Source: Colias croceus (taxonomy: Eukaryota > Arthropoda > Insecta > Lepidoptera > Pieridae). From it: a stretch of 64,000 bases of DNA. Shown here piece by piece: positions 1 through 10,700 of this stretch. A program made the position numbers and the translations under genes. The notes under the pieces are model-generated. The model had not been told where the DNA came from. It saw only the letters and a program-made list of their open reading frames with translations, and made no database searches. Within the stretch, counting starts at the first letter, position 1, and every line of letters begins with the position of its first letter. The DNA is taken from assembly GCF_905220415.1 (NCBI RefSeq), contig NC_059546.1, forward strand, positions 8,308,001 through 8,372,000. The letters run 5' to 3'.

Positions 1-1518
1 CTATTTTTTATATAAGTATATGTACAACATATATATAAGATATAAAAAAGTCTGATAATTGTAGCCAAAAATAAGTTTTTATTAGAAATAATACGTGTTA
101 CAAGAATTGTAGATTTAAAGCAGACGTTTAATGTTTTCGTTTTTTTATATGTATAAAAATAATTTAAAATAAATTATTTGTAATATTAATTATTCTAACA
201 TAACTGTAAATATATAATAACTTACAATTGATAGAAAAAAAACAATATACCGCGACTTAGAGCTAACTAAAAAACATGCGTAAATTTGACGCATGACTAT
301 CTTTCCCGTATTACTCAATATGATTATCTTTCTAGGGTTAACAACTCCTGTAGTTATAACCGGGCTAAAATAAACTCGTTGCATCTTTTACTAACATTCT
401 TAGCTATTCGGGTAAGCTTAGTTGTCTGGTTTGAATATGAAACAACCTGTTTAAATAGTCTACATATTCTCTAATCTTAATTTAGTACATGTAAACTGTT
501 ACCATAATTGAAAGAGATTGTAGGTATGATAAATCGATTGCTCACGTAAAGAGATGAACGAAGATTGTAATAAATTGAATAGATTGGTTGGTTGCGGAGG
601 ACGGGAAATTTTCATAACGTCAGCTAGAAACAATGAAAATTGAATAGGTAATTGCCAAAGTTAGGTCGCTGTTAGTGAATGTGGGGGAGGACAGTTACTA
701 ACGGTCACACGTGAAGGTACAACTTTGTGGAACTGGGCCAATATTTAATAATGTTAGAGGATATTTTATGATATTCAAAGTACGGCTTTTGTATAGATGA
801 TTAAAAATAATGCTTACTTCAGTTAAAATACATTTTTTATTAATAGAAAAGTCTCTGAAGATCACAAGGCCTCTACTTAATTATGCTTCAAGTAGATAAA
901 CACTAGCGATATAAATAAGTAGTTATGTTTAACAAATAGCACGTTTTCTCGTAGCAATTAGTCGTGTCTGAAGGCGTCAGTTCTCTGCCGCTTGTTGGCC
1001 GGGAGATTTAAAGCCTGGTAATTTCATTCTCCGTTTATTGCAGGAATTTTAACGGAGTCTTGACGCCTAGGCGCGACCTACATTGTGTAGACACATTTAA
1101 TATACAATGTTGTCACATTGTTGGACTAAACACGACTTTCTCTTGAACTAATATGCCTACGTAACAAATTATTTTCTTCATATCGCGCTCAACGGATTCA
1201 ATCTTATTAAATCTTTGTATATTTCTTGGAAGTTTTATTTGAATATTTTCGGTGTTTGCAGACAAGAAGAACTCAAACAGTCTTTAGGTATAGGTAGGCA
1301 TCTATCCCCAAAAAAGGTGTTCTACAAAAATTGTTATCACACTTTATTTATAAATGATAGGATAAAAAATATACACAACAATTCAAAACAGATAATTCAC
1401 CTAACTATATTCATGCAAAGTGTTCGTATAAGATTCATATTTTTTAAATTATGAGGATATTTCAAAAAGTGGGGCATCTATCCCGGTTTTACCCTAATCA
1501 TTATTATTATCTACTTAT
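1..1518. other. AT-rich noncoding DNA
   Basis: I see no supportable gene here, only short chance frames. The motif GCATCTATCCC occurs twice, near 1297 and 1474, the second inside GGGGCATCTATCCC, which suggests an old repeat fragment of unknown family. If the Kunitz exon at 4050 has its signal-peptide exon close by, it should lie in this stretch or before the window; I could not find a convincing ATG plus hydrophobic run plus phase-1 donor. Confidence 0.5.
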
Positions 1519-2225
1519 TGCACGCCTCATAAGCGAAGCGTTGAGGTGGGTACTACTGTCACTTCGCGCAAAACATCTGATTTTTCAAACTTAAAATGTC
1601 TTTATACATTGCACTTGTAAGATAATACATACACACACATATTAAGAAAAAACACTATTTTTAACATTCATGATATTTTTGATGTCATTTTTGTTATTTA
1701 AACTAGTTAAAAAACAGTTTAAAAAAGTTCTGTCTTGGACGTCCGTGTGTCTGTATGTGCGGAGGATTTTCTTGTTAACACGATAGCGACCGAAGTACTT
1801 TACTAATCGAGTCTTTTTTTTTCTCTTACGCTTGAGTATGCTCAGGAATAGAACCCTTTCATTTTTCAGGGTCTGATTCGATGTGGTTTAATTGTTATTA
1901 AATAAACAAAAAAAATATCGACTTTTTTTTATATTTATAGTGTGCTCAAAATTCACCATTATAAACTCGATTCTTTATACTATAAGCCAAGGTTTAAAAA
2001 AATAAGTTGGTAGTCAGTCCCTTAAACCTGCGCAGTTTCACATCTAGGTGGGGCCACAAGAAAAATAGCTCAATTATTACGGTACCGCTTTCTTTACTTT
2101 TCCAACTATTTTGAGACAGTACAAGAGCATAGGCACATGAGAACAAGTGTATCTACATACTTATATTATATACACCTTTATAAATAATCAATTTTATTGT
2201 AAAGGATGAGATTATGAGGCGTGCA
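1519..2225. repeat. Possible non-autonomous transposon bounded by a 14-bp inverted repeat
   Basis: A perfect 14-bp inverted repeat (TGCACGCCTCATAA at 1519-1532 and its complement at 2212-2225) brackets about 680 bp without coding capacity. The repeat does not extend on either side, no target duplication was found, and no transposase is present. The interior is AT-rich with a CpG-bearing stretch around 1735-1800. It may be a short-TIR MITE or an internal part of a larger dispersed repeat; the family is not recognised. Confidence 0.35.
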
Positions 2226-4019
2226 CTTTTGGATTTTCCAAATTATTAGTATTTTACTTTAATTTAGTGCGAGTAGCGACGAAAGAAAAAACTCAATATA
2301 AATCGAGTGAAATGATCGTTATAAACTTTATGCCGAGAATAGGTACCTATGTTAATTAATAAAAACCTATTCTTGTTTAAAATTTTAATTTAGAATAATA
2401 ATAAAATTTCTTCACAATATGAATACAGCAAATAACGAATTAATTCTGATTATTGGGAACAGTTAACATTTTACAATCACAAGTTTAATTAAAAAACACT
2501 GTTTCTTATCTTGCAATTGATTACAAGAACAGGTAGGTGATATCATTCGGCGCGGATTAGTCGATAGACACGAATTTAATTTTCTTAAACTGTTTACAGG
2601 TACTTAAATTAACATAAGTACTTTAGTGGAGGTACCATCTGCCATTCTGTGTCACTCTATCCTACTAAATTTTGACTAGAAAACTGCTTGCCTCACAACG
2701 AATATGCTCATAAAAAATATAATTTAAAATCCATATTTTTACAGACAGAAATAACAGCGTCGGTTATCAGAAATTCATAAAGAGGGATAATAAAACGGCC
2801 ACACCAATATAACATTGATTGTTTCTGATTGCAACGCTGTTTGATTGCGGTTCGTGCAATTATATGAGATGCGCCGTGCTCAGTAGATATTGGATCTGAA
2901 AATGTCGGTTGCCTCCAACTGCGCTGTTTGTACAATAATTCTCCTCTCGGCTGTTGCAATAACATTTTCCTACCATGATTACGTGAAACATGGCAGTGAG
3001 TATTTTTGGACTTAAATAGAAACGCTCTCATAAAAATATTTATGAACAAAAAGAGAAAGGGTTGTTGCACACAATCTCGTCGACGAAAGAAATAACGTAA
3101 ATGTAAATTACGTTTTTCATTATTCACCATTGTTAAAACGTTATTTTAATAAGAATGAAAAATCAGAGCGTCTCGTGAAATCTCATTCATGAAACGAGTT
3201 TCAAGTCAGAATTTATAAGAAAATCTCGGAATTCCCGTTGTAATCAAGAGGCTAAATTAGCTTCAGCGAATAAATCAATTTTCAAAGGAACTCTTCAGGA
3301 ATTATAATAATTTATGCCTACTTTATCTTTGAAACTTTTATTTTTTGTACGAGTATAACCGTAATAGACGTATAGATAAAGGAGAATCCTTTCATCCCTG
3401 TAGACACTTAGAAGCATTGGAAGTAGTGAACTATTAGTTTTGGTCTAGAAATATATAAAAGGCTAAAGAGTGAGTAAGGTCTGGATCAGGGAAACAAATG
3501 TGTCGACCTCGAGCCTGCTCTCGAGCCTCGGGGATACGTGACTTTGTTTTATGTGGGCTTGGATTATCCACACGTACTTTCCAAATAATGTTCAGTTTAC
3601 TTTCACGGGAAACATTGACAGTTAATAAGGTTATATTTTATGAAGGATTTTATCTTTATCTTGCGTAAAATAATAAAACAAAAATTCGACACGCAGTAGT
3701 ATTTTTTGTGATAAGTATTTTCATGATAAGTATAATTTTATATCCCAATAAAATTACTACGAACATCTCTTGATATCAGATAGTGACAGCGGCCTTAAAT
3801 ATGTTTAAAAGGGCTTACAGTTAGCCTGTATTAAATTATAGTTCCAACAAAAGAGTTCCTTTTTATTCTCTAGAATTTTCGGGCAATTCTTTGATATTTA
3901 TTCACATGTTAAAGAACTGCGTACAGGAACTCAGACTGAATTGAATCCGTAAAATAAAATACAGAAAAATTACATTTTCAATTTCAAATGAAAATTAGCC
4001 TCCAAACAATGTGAACTAG
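2226..4019. other. Noncoding DNA, probably intron or 5' flank of the Kunitz gene
   Basis: Apart from the unidentified minus-strand ORF at 2708-3130, I see nothing definable here. The end of the stretch runs into a pyrimidine-containing splice-acceptor region just before 4050, so at least the right part is likely intron sequence. Confidence 0.4.
2708..3130 (-). CDS. Unidentified 140-codon ORF
   Basis: This ATG-to-TGA frame of 140 codons is long for such AT-rich DNA, which is the only reason it is listed. The product would be basic, with a hydrophobic patch near residues 24-35 (FLFLFINIFM) and scattered cysteines and histidines in no recognisable zinc-finger spacing. It matches no family I know. 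There is no neighbouring gene on the same strand and no promoter evidence. It could be a chance frame, a decayed transposon fragment, or part of an unspliced gene. Confidence 0.15.
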   Translation of the reverse strand: MVNNEKRNLHLRYFFRRRDCVQQPFLFLFINIFMRAFLFKSKNTHCHVSRNHGRKMLLQQPRGELLYKQRSWRQPTFSDPISTEHGASHIIARTAIKQRCNQKQSMLYWCGRFIIPLYEFLITDAVISVCKNMDFKLYFL

Positions 4020-4020
4020 T

Positions 4021-4049
4021 TTTCTTTATTCAAAGAGTTTTCATTCTAG
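4021..4049 (+). promoter_or_regulatory. Splice acceptor of the Kunitz exon
   Basis: A T-rich run ending in TCATTCTAG (AG at 4048-4049) precedes the open frame that leads into the Kunitz domain. Taking this AG as the junction gives an exon beginning with two bases that complete a split codon, that is intron phase 1, the usual phase for secreted extracellular domains. An in-frame reading from here continues without a stop into the Kunitz cysteines. Confidence 0.6.
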
Positions 4050-4273
4050 GATACGACGACGGACCGTTTCCATCGAGTTTAAAGAATATGCCCTATTACT
4101 GCTACCAAGTGCCGTCCAAAGGCCCTTGTGAAGGAATGTTCTTCGTGTGGTTCTTTGACGTAGTTAGAAGGAAATGTATGCCCATGATATATTCTGGATG
4201 TGGGGGCAACGAAAACAGATTCACGACGCAAGCATCGTGCTACATACACTGTGAAAAAAGTCGAAGAATTTAA
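4050..4273 (+). CDS. Terminal exon of a secreted Kunitz/BPTI-type protein
   Basis: This exon encodes one complete Kunitz domain, a family of small secreted serine-protease inhibitors found in insect haemolymph and other fluids. After the split codon it reads YDDGPFPSSLKN, then the domain, a basic tail KSRRI and a TAA at 4271. All six cysteines are present with exact BPTI spacing (C-x8-C-x15-C-x7-C-x12-C-x3-C), as are the GPC motif and the NENRF core that corresponds to the conserved Asn and Phe. The P1 residue, immediately after the second cysteine, is Glu rather than Lys/Arg or a hydrophobic residue, so a trypsin or chymotrypsin target is unlikely by the usual rule. The position normally held by Phe33 is Met and Gly36 is Ser. 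There is no signal peptide in this exon, so a first exon must lie upstream, in phase 1. An AATATA possible poly(A) signal follows at 4285. A transposon begins only 134 bp after the stop. Confidence 0.85.
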
Positions 4274-4406
4274 ATGTACAGAACAATATATTTTGCTGAT
4301 CACCATACCTCGTTTCAGTTAAATAATTGCCTTTAGGCTGTTGGAAATATAACTCGACATGAATGTTGATCTACGATTCCATTTATTTTACACAATATAT
4401 TTGATA

Positions 4407-4850
4407 TACAGGGTTACAGGGAAAGTCGATGTAGATCCGTTAAGGGCATGTAGTACACATCATTTCTGAATGATTTCACTATGTAACCCCCCATCCTAAA
4501 CTTAACCGTTTTCGAGATATTCGAGTTTTAATTTTTTTTATGAAAATGCCCAATTTTTCGGCTATTCAATTGAATATTTTGAATATTTTTGACTCTTATG
4601 ATTATTTTTTTTGTTTTTTTACATGAAGAATGAGATGCTTAATTACCTCAATGACTAAAATTGCACGTAAGTTAACTAAATAGGTCATTGTAGACGATCG
4701 AAACTTAAGAAAATAAGTACAAATTATAAAAAAATATTTTTCTTTTCTGGATATCTCAAAAAATTATTATGGCACTTGCTCTGCAGATGTGCTTAAAAAC
4801 ATCTACATTTTATCAGCTATCCAACGAGGTATAACACTCTAGGGTATTTA
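4407..4850 (+). repeat. Left terminal inverted repeat of the long-TIR transposon
   Basis: This arm pairs with 6022-6467 over its full length. It starts TACAGGGTTACAGGG after a TA at 4405 and ends near an AGGGTATTTA stretch. It contains no coding frame; an apparent ORF in the opposite arm (6115-6312) is merely TIR sequence. Confidence 0.85.
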
Positions 4851-4936
4851 TTAACCTCAAAGGTGAAACTTAGTTTCTAAGGCTACATGGCAGTCAGAAT
4901 AAATAGTCCTTATTTAATCTAATTAATTTGACTTAA

Positions 4937-5052
4937 GTTCAGCATCATCATTTCAGCCTACTGGCTTCCACTATTGAACATAGGCCTCCCTCGGCTAGGT
5001 ACAACCTTCATGCATCCATCGATATCCCGCTATCCTGACCTAGGAGATCTTT
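4937..5052 (+). repeat. Fragment of a dispersed lepidopteran repeat
   Basis: The stretch reads CATCATCATTTCAGCCTACTG, then a CACTATTGAACATAGGCCTC core. This resembles the very common lepidopteran intergenic repeat with the consensus idea 'CATCAGCC...CCACTGCTGGACATAGGCCTCCC'. It lies inside the long-TIR transposon, so it is either an insertion into it or captured sequence. The family name is not certain to me. Confidence 0.5.
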
Positions 5053-5343
5053 CAGTTTTATAGCATTTTTTTTGTTCACATCGTCGATCGTACAAATAAT
5101 GACCGTAAGTACGCCAAATATTACTTGAGCGTAAGTAGTCACTTACGTCCAGTAACTAGTCAGTTACTGGCTATTGTTTGGAAAATAACGTAATCGGTGC
5201 GTTGTTAACGCTAGGTGGCATACAAAGTCACTCACGCTCAACTCATAGTTGGCATACAGATCGTCGGTGATTGTAGTAAGCAAAATGAAACAATAAATCA
5301 GTTCAAAATAACATTTAATCACCTAATGTTTTTGAATAAAATT

Positions 5344-5716
5344 TTATAGTTCATGTTCTACGTGTCCACCTCTATTTCGCACACATTTTCTCATTCTTTC
5401 ACGTAGTCCACTTTTCACTACACCATGTGGTTAATGTTCTTCTTATGTCGTTAGCAGCATTAATTATCCTTTCTTTGAGAACTTCCACTGACGATATGGG
5501 GTTGGGCTCACTGTAAACGAGGCTCTTCATGTGCCCCCATACATAAAAATCAATGGGGGTCAGGTCGGGACATCTGGGTGGTCAGGGTAAAGGCCCACCT
5601 CGTCCAATCCATTTGTTAGGATAGTTAGTGTCCAACCATTCCCTAACGCTTCTTCTGAAATGAGCAGGGCAGCCATCATGTTGAAACCACATGTCCCGCA
5701 GTAATGGGAGATCATT
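5344..5716 (-). pseudogene. Broken DDE transposase C-terminus (DD41D-like spacing)
   Basis: Reading the minus strand from about 5716 gives MWFQHDGCPAHF (second catalytic Asp in HDG), then KWIGRGGPLP, an in-frame TGA where the family has Trp, then PPRCPDLTPIDFYVWG (third catalytic Asp in ID). A frameshift near TTWC is needed to reach the normal end, RGGHVEHEL followed by TAA at 5344. Counting the stop as one residue, 41 residues separate the second and third acidic residues, the spacing used to define the DD41D (rosa) group of Tc1/mariner elements. The catalytic RNase H-like fold would cut and join transposon ends in the nucleus, but this copy cannot: it has a stop, a frameshift and no N-terminal DNA-binding region. 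Confidence 0.75.
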
Positions 5717-6021
5717 AGTAGGTCACCTAAGTTACACACATAAGTCGTGTGGGAATCCGAAAGCACAATAATTCGCATCTACCATGGACGAATCGCATGA
5801 GTAGACTAAAATGGATGGCAAGCAAACAAACGACCAAATACAAAACAATGGGTATGTTGTATCCCCAAACTTGTTTTTGCACATTATTTTTCTCACTCTC
5901 ATCTGCATAAATCGAAAGTTGTCTCGCTCACATGCACCGGAATAACTTGAAGGACAATATCCGAGGGACCCGTTAGATCTACTACCTGAACCTTTTCAAC
6001 TATGTTTTTTTCTATGAGTTT

Positions 6022-6467
6022 AAATACAACCCTAGGTTGTTATACCTCGTTGGATAGCTGATAAAATGTAGATGTTTTTAAGCATATCTGCAGAGCAAGT
6101 ACCATAATAATTTTTTGAGATATCCAGAAAAGAAAAATATTTTTTTTATAATTTGTACTTATTTTCTTAAGTTTCGATCGTCTACAATGACCTATTTAGT
6201 TAACTTACGTGCAATTTTAGTCATTGAGGTAATTAAGCATCTCATTCTTCATGTAAAAAACAAAAAAAATAATCATAAGAGTCAAAAATATTCAAAATAT
6301 TCAATTGAATAGCCGAAAAATTGGGCATTTTCATAAAAAAAATTAAAACTCGAATATCTCGAAAACGGTTAAGTTTAGGATGGGGGGTTACATAGTGAAA
6401 TCATTCAGAAATGATGTGTACTACATGCCCTTAACGGATCTACATCGACTTTCCCTGTAACCCTGTA
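6022..6467 (-). repeat. Right terminal inverted repeat of the long-TIR transposon
   Basis: This is the reverse complement of 4407-4850 with few differences, closing in CCCTGTA followed by a TA at 6468. The inner end near 6022-6035 (AAATACAACCCTAGG) differs from the left arm by a two-base indel. Confidence 0.85.
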
Positions 6468-7343
6468 TATCTGAATATAAAATACCAATGTTTGGTCTTG
6501 GTTTCGTATAGTGATACAACTAAATATTCAAGCGAAAACTGCGTCGAAGTTTGGTTAGGTCATGTTTTGTCCATTTCAAAAGTTTTTTTTGCTGCCGTTA
6601 ATTGGTAGAACCTGTTTTGTTGAATGTGTTATTAGTGTAATTATAAATCTACGATATAAACAATTTGTATTTCAATATGACGTCATTGCATTCAGGTATT
6701 TATTTGCTGACGTGCACCCCTTGTTAATTCTCGGATTGCGACTAGTGCAATTTGTGTTGGATAAGACAGCTTATTAAACTGTCCTTTGGGTTACATGAGA
6801 CATGTTCCGTCTTAACTGAACGGACTCATGCTGAGCTTTTGTTTCGTAAACCATTCTAATTAATGGATACAAGATGGATATAGTTATATATCTATGCAGA
6901 TATAACGCTAAAACTTATCATTATGTTGTTTATTTTTTCCTTGAGTAAACAGATTAAATACGTGAAAGACGAATACTGATAAAATTAATTATTACTTAAC
7001 ACTGTCAAGTTCTTTATACAAGTTTTTGATGGATGTTTAAAAAATTATATTGCTTAAAGATTCCTGATTTTGAATAAATCAAGGTACATTTATTATTTAA
7101 ACATTGTATATCTTCTATCTACTGATAAGATACATTTACAAGGCCCTTTTAACATATTGAAGCTCCAAGGACGCCTATACAAATAAATCAAAATTCTATA
7201 GTGTTACCCTTGTTAGATTTATTAAGCTAGCGATGTGTTCCGCGCACGGTGCGATAACAGACTACAATGAAATTAGTATTCATGAATGAAGATCGGGTTG
7301 TGTAACTAGCGTAAAATCAAAGAGCATACAGTATTATTACATA
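6468..7343. other. AT-rich noncoding DNA
   Basis: No gene, repeat or structured element was recognised between the long-TIR transposon and the next Helitron. Confidence 0.5.
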
Positions 7344-7785
7344 CTAGCTTCCGCCCGCGACTCCGTCCGCGCGGATGTCGGTCTTCGCGTGGATGGTTTA
7401 TTTCTCCATTTTGAGACCTCTGACAATAACATCTTATAAATATCTATTGGACCCAATTCCCAAATACGGTTAGGCCTATAATAATACGCAACGTGTGTTC
7501 GCGGTTCTACGGAACAACGTCTATGGATAAAACTGAAAAATTAAGATTAATTTTTTTCTACGTATTTTTCTAGGATAAAAAGGTATAATTATACCAAGTT
7601 TCATCGAAATCGAACCGCTAGTTTTCACGTGATGCCTTCACACACAGACAGACAGACAGACAAAAATTTTTTTAATCACATATTTGGGTTTGGTATCGAT
7701 CCAGTAACACCCCCTGGTATTTATTTTTTCAATATTTTCAATGTACAGAATTGACCCTTCTACAGATTTATTATATATGTATAGA
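7344..7785 (-). mobile_element. Non-autonomous Helitron, 442 bp
   Basis: On the minus strand it begins TCTATACATATATAATAAA at 7785 and ends GGGCGGAAGCTAG at 7344, inserted between host A and T as Helitrons are. The 3' end is CpG-rich (CGCGGACGGAGTCGCG can fold into the short hairpin typical of Helitron 3' ends). The interior includes a CAGA tetranucleotide run near 7647 and no Rep/helicase coding sequence, so the copy depends on an autonomous relative elsewhere. This 5' and 3' end combination is widespread in butterflies and moths. Confidence 0.7.
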
Positions 7786-10700
7786 TTGCTCCAATAGAAG
7801 AAGCGACACTTCATTTATTCAGCTCCTGTTTCTACAGCTGTGCAGAAATATACGTAGAAATAACATAAAATTTTATTCTAATTATTTTTGTTAATTTTCC
7901 TTAAGTAAAAATAAAGGAAATTATTACTTATCGTTCGAAATTACTAGAATCGGAAAAGGTAAATATTATCTTTGCCCCCGTCTTATCTCCTAAATTAATT
8001 TAAGATCCGAAATATGGAACAAAGACAAAATTAAAGCACACGAATTAGAAGCGGAGGCTCGCACCATTTCTCTAATTTGTTTACGCGCAAGGGAATTGTA
8101 TGTGGGTTTCTTATTCCGCCTTTTAAACAAGCTTCGTTATCGCGTTGAACACTCGCGAATGCCACAAATTCATTGCAGACGAGGGTATTCTTTTTCACAC
8201 AGAGAACGCCTCAATTGGCTCGAAAAAATATTTTACACTTGACAGCGCTGCTGGAGATTACTTTCATAATAATTGTACTAGAATATTTACGCTGCAATAT
8301 AAATGGCGTTGAGAATGAACGATTTAACTCAAGTTAAACGCTTAAGATTTTTTTTTTATTATGAATACTTAACTGAGCTGAACGCGTATACGTAAATTTA
8401 TGAGTCTATCTCAAATGTTTGTATGTTATTCTACTTCATATCCTTTCATCAATTTCTTTTTACGTCTCGGAATAAATACGTTGGTTTGTGTTGCAAATGT
8501 TTGAAGAAAGAGAATATTCTCAAAAATATTAAACGAACGACGTAAGAACGTTATTAATAAATAAACGAACAAATTATATAAGTACGGTGAATCTTCGAAT
8601 GAAATTTACTTAAGGATGGCCGACATTAATTCGGTTAATTGACAATTTTCCGCTTAAAACAAATGAATTATTAATGCGTATTTGAAAATAGGATTTCATT
8701 ATCTGTAAACGAATTATTGGAATGCGTATTATTGCTAAATTGTGATCATCATGACAAGAAGTGAAGAAATTACTACTTATATTAAAGTCGTGATTTTATT
8801 AGGACTAACAAGTAACTACTTCAAATAAAAGCCATTACCGAGGCTTCACTGTTGTACCTAATTAGAAACTAATCTCCGATTTAACCCCTAACGGGTTACG
8901 ATGTCCATAGAAGTATATAACTTTTCGTACAGATTAACATCTAAAATCATTAGGGAATAAATTGTATAAACGGTATGCTCAAATAAAATCTGGCCTTTCA
9001 TGTCCAACGATCTGGTAATAAATCTGAATAAGATAAACTCAGCACGCGTGACCCGAACTCTAACAGGCGAACACAAAAGTGGGATTGACACGCACATAAC
9101 CGTATGTGGTTGGAGCCATTGAAGCTTCCTACAGCGATACCATTGCTAATGAATCCACGCGCCCAAGGACCGCTGACCCACTTTTGGTCTCATTAACGTG
9201 TGGCCACGGAGCGGTCACAAGTACAACGCAATCATTTACTTTGCAAGACTGCGCGTTTGAAAGAATTCGTGTGAGATCGGATGCTTTTAAATTGGGTGCT
9301 AGTTTTTGTAGATGAGCATTTTCTGTTGATTCTTCGTTCTGGAAAACATTTCACACTGTTACATTATGTATGTTTCAACTTACACCTATCTATCTTAGTC
9401 TTTAAAATAATATTATTTTTAGTCTTATTTTAAAGTGTAGATAGTGTACATCAAAAAAATTACATAATTTTAATATTAAACAGTTAAACCTGTAATCGTG
9501 GTAACGCAATAATCAATGAAAATCATTTGTTCGATGATGTGTGTGAATGGAATGCATTCAATCATAACAATGGTTTCAAATTATGTAGAAAATTGAATTT
9601 CCAATACTCACCATAGCGATGAATATTTTTGTTTTCCTGGTTTTTCAGATTACAATATTTTGTAGCTGGTATTGGTATTTTACAAGTAATTTAACCGTTA
9701 TTTATGGAAATAAATCACTCTCTCGCGTACCTATTTCCGTTGATATGTTCTGGCGCGCCTTCATTATTTCCAGTATAACTAAAATGTATAAATGTTATTC
9801 TTAAATGTTCCTTTTATGTAATATTATAAAAAATGTGTTCCTTTACTCGCATTAGGACGGAATGGAGCAAGATGGAGCTTTATATGAACTTAGAGCATTT
9901 CCAAAGCCCTTCGCTCACGCGAGAGTACTTTTAATTAACAGTATTGAAGAAAGTTTTTTCTCATAGCTCCATTCACTATCATGTTGCAACTATAATGAGG
10001 CAGAAAGTATAAGAATATTTAGTTTTCCTAGGGGAAAACAAAAGGCTTGTTTGCCTTTTTCTTCTCTTGAGGAATTTCACAAGATGCACAAATGCATTAA
10101 GTAACTAGAAAAGGAAATAAGGTATATATTTTCATTTCGTTTTGCCTTTAATATTATTTTATTGTGAATAAAGATGATAAACAAGCAAAGCAAAAATTTT
10201 GCTCTTGAATTTACAGATAAATTCTATGTAGATTTATAGGCAGAGATAAATTTATAGTTGCAGTTTGATTTCAAAGCAGTAACCGTGCAGCTGCAGTCCA
10301 TCCATAATATGCTAATTATGCTCATCAGAATGCCATGCAAGCGTTATCTTTGTGAGTTTAGGAACGATAGAATTGCTAACTGGAATCTGGACCTCGCTGT
10401 CTGTCAAGTGCTGTTCCACGTACTTTGAAGAGCCGGAACAAGGCAACTCTTTTAGTATTTACCTGTAAGACCTGTTTAGAAGAGTTACGTTTGTTATTAT
10501 CTCTTGAAAATAAAATAAAGTGTACAGATTATTATTGGATATGATTTGTATTTTTTTTTCTTGTTCGCTTACCACGCTCGAGATCCTATTTAAATAAGTT
10601 TTAGATATTAGATATATTAAAAAATACAATATAATTACTGTGTACAATAACCGTGAATGTAGTCATAACATGTAACATCGTTATTCAATGTCCTAAGATT

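Larger units (their letters stand above)
4407..6467 (-). mobile_element. Tc1/mariner-superfamily transposon with very long inverted repeats
   Basis: The element is bounded by TACAGGGTTACAGGG and its complement, each flanked by TA, the target of this superfamily. The terminal inverted repeats are about 445 bp (4407-4850 and 6022-6467), nearly identical, with differences such as a missing dinucleotide near the inner ends. The centre (4851-6021) carries the C-terminal part of a transposase on the minus strand, a dispersed repeat fragment near 4937, and small palindromes around 5130-5171. The transposase N-terminus and first catalytic Asp are not recognisable, so the copy is an internally deleted, inactive derivative. 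The high similarity of the two long arms suggests fairly recent movement in trans or arm homogenisation. Confidence 0.85.

Noticed and set aside
4079..4306. 75-codon minus frame
   Set aside because: It is the antisense shadow of the Kunitz exon.
6115..6312. 65-codon plus frame
   Set aside because: It lies wholly within the right terminal inverted repeat of the long-TIR transposon, which is noncoding in both arms.
9106..9315. 69-codon frame in a GC-richer stretch
   Set aside because: No family resemblance, signal peptide or splice sites; kept only as a possible regulatory island.
9619..9804. ATG followed by a hydrophobic run (MNIFVFLVFQITIF)
   Set aside because: The hydrophobicity comes from T-rich DNA, and the only nearby donor (GTATTG) is weak.
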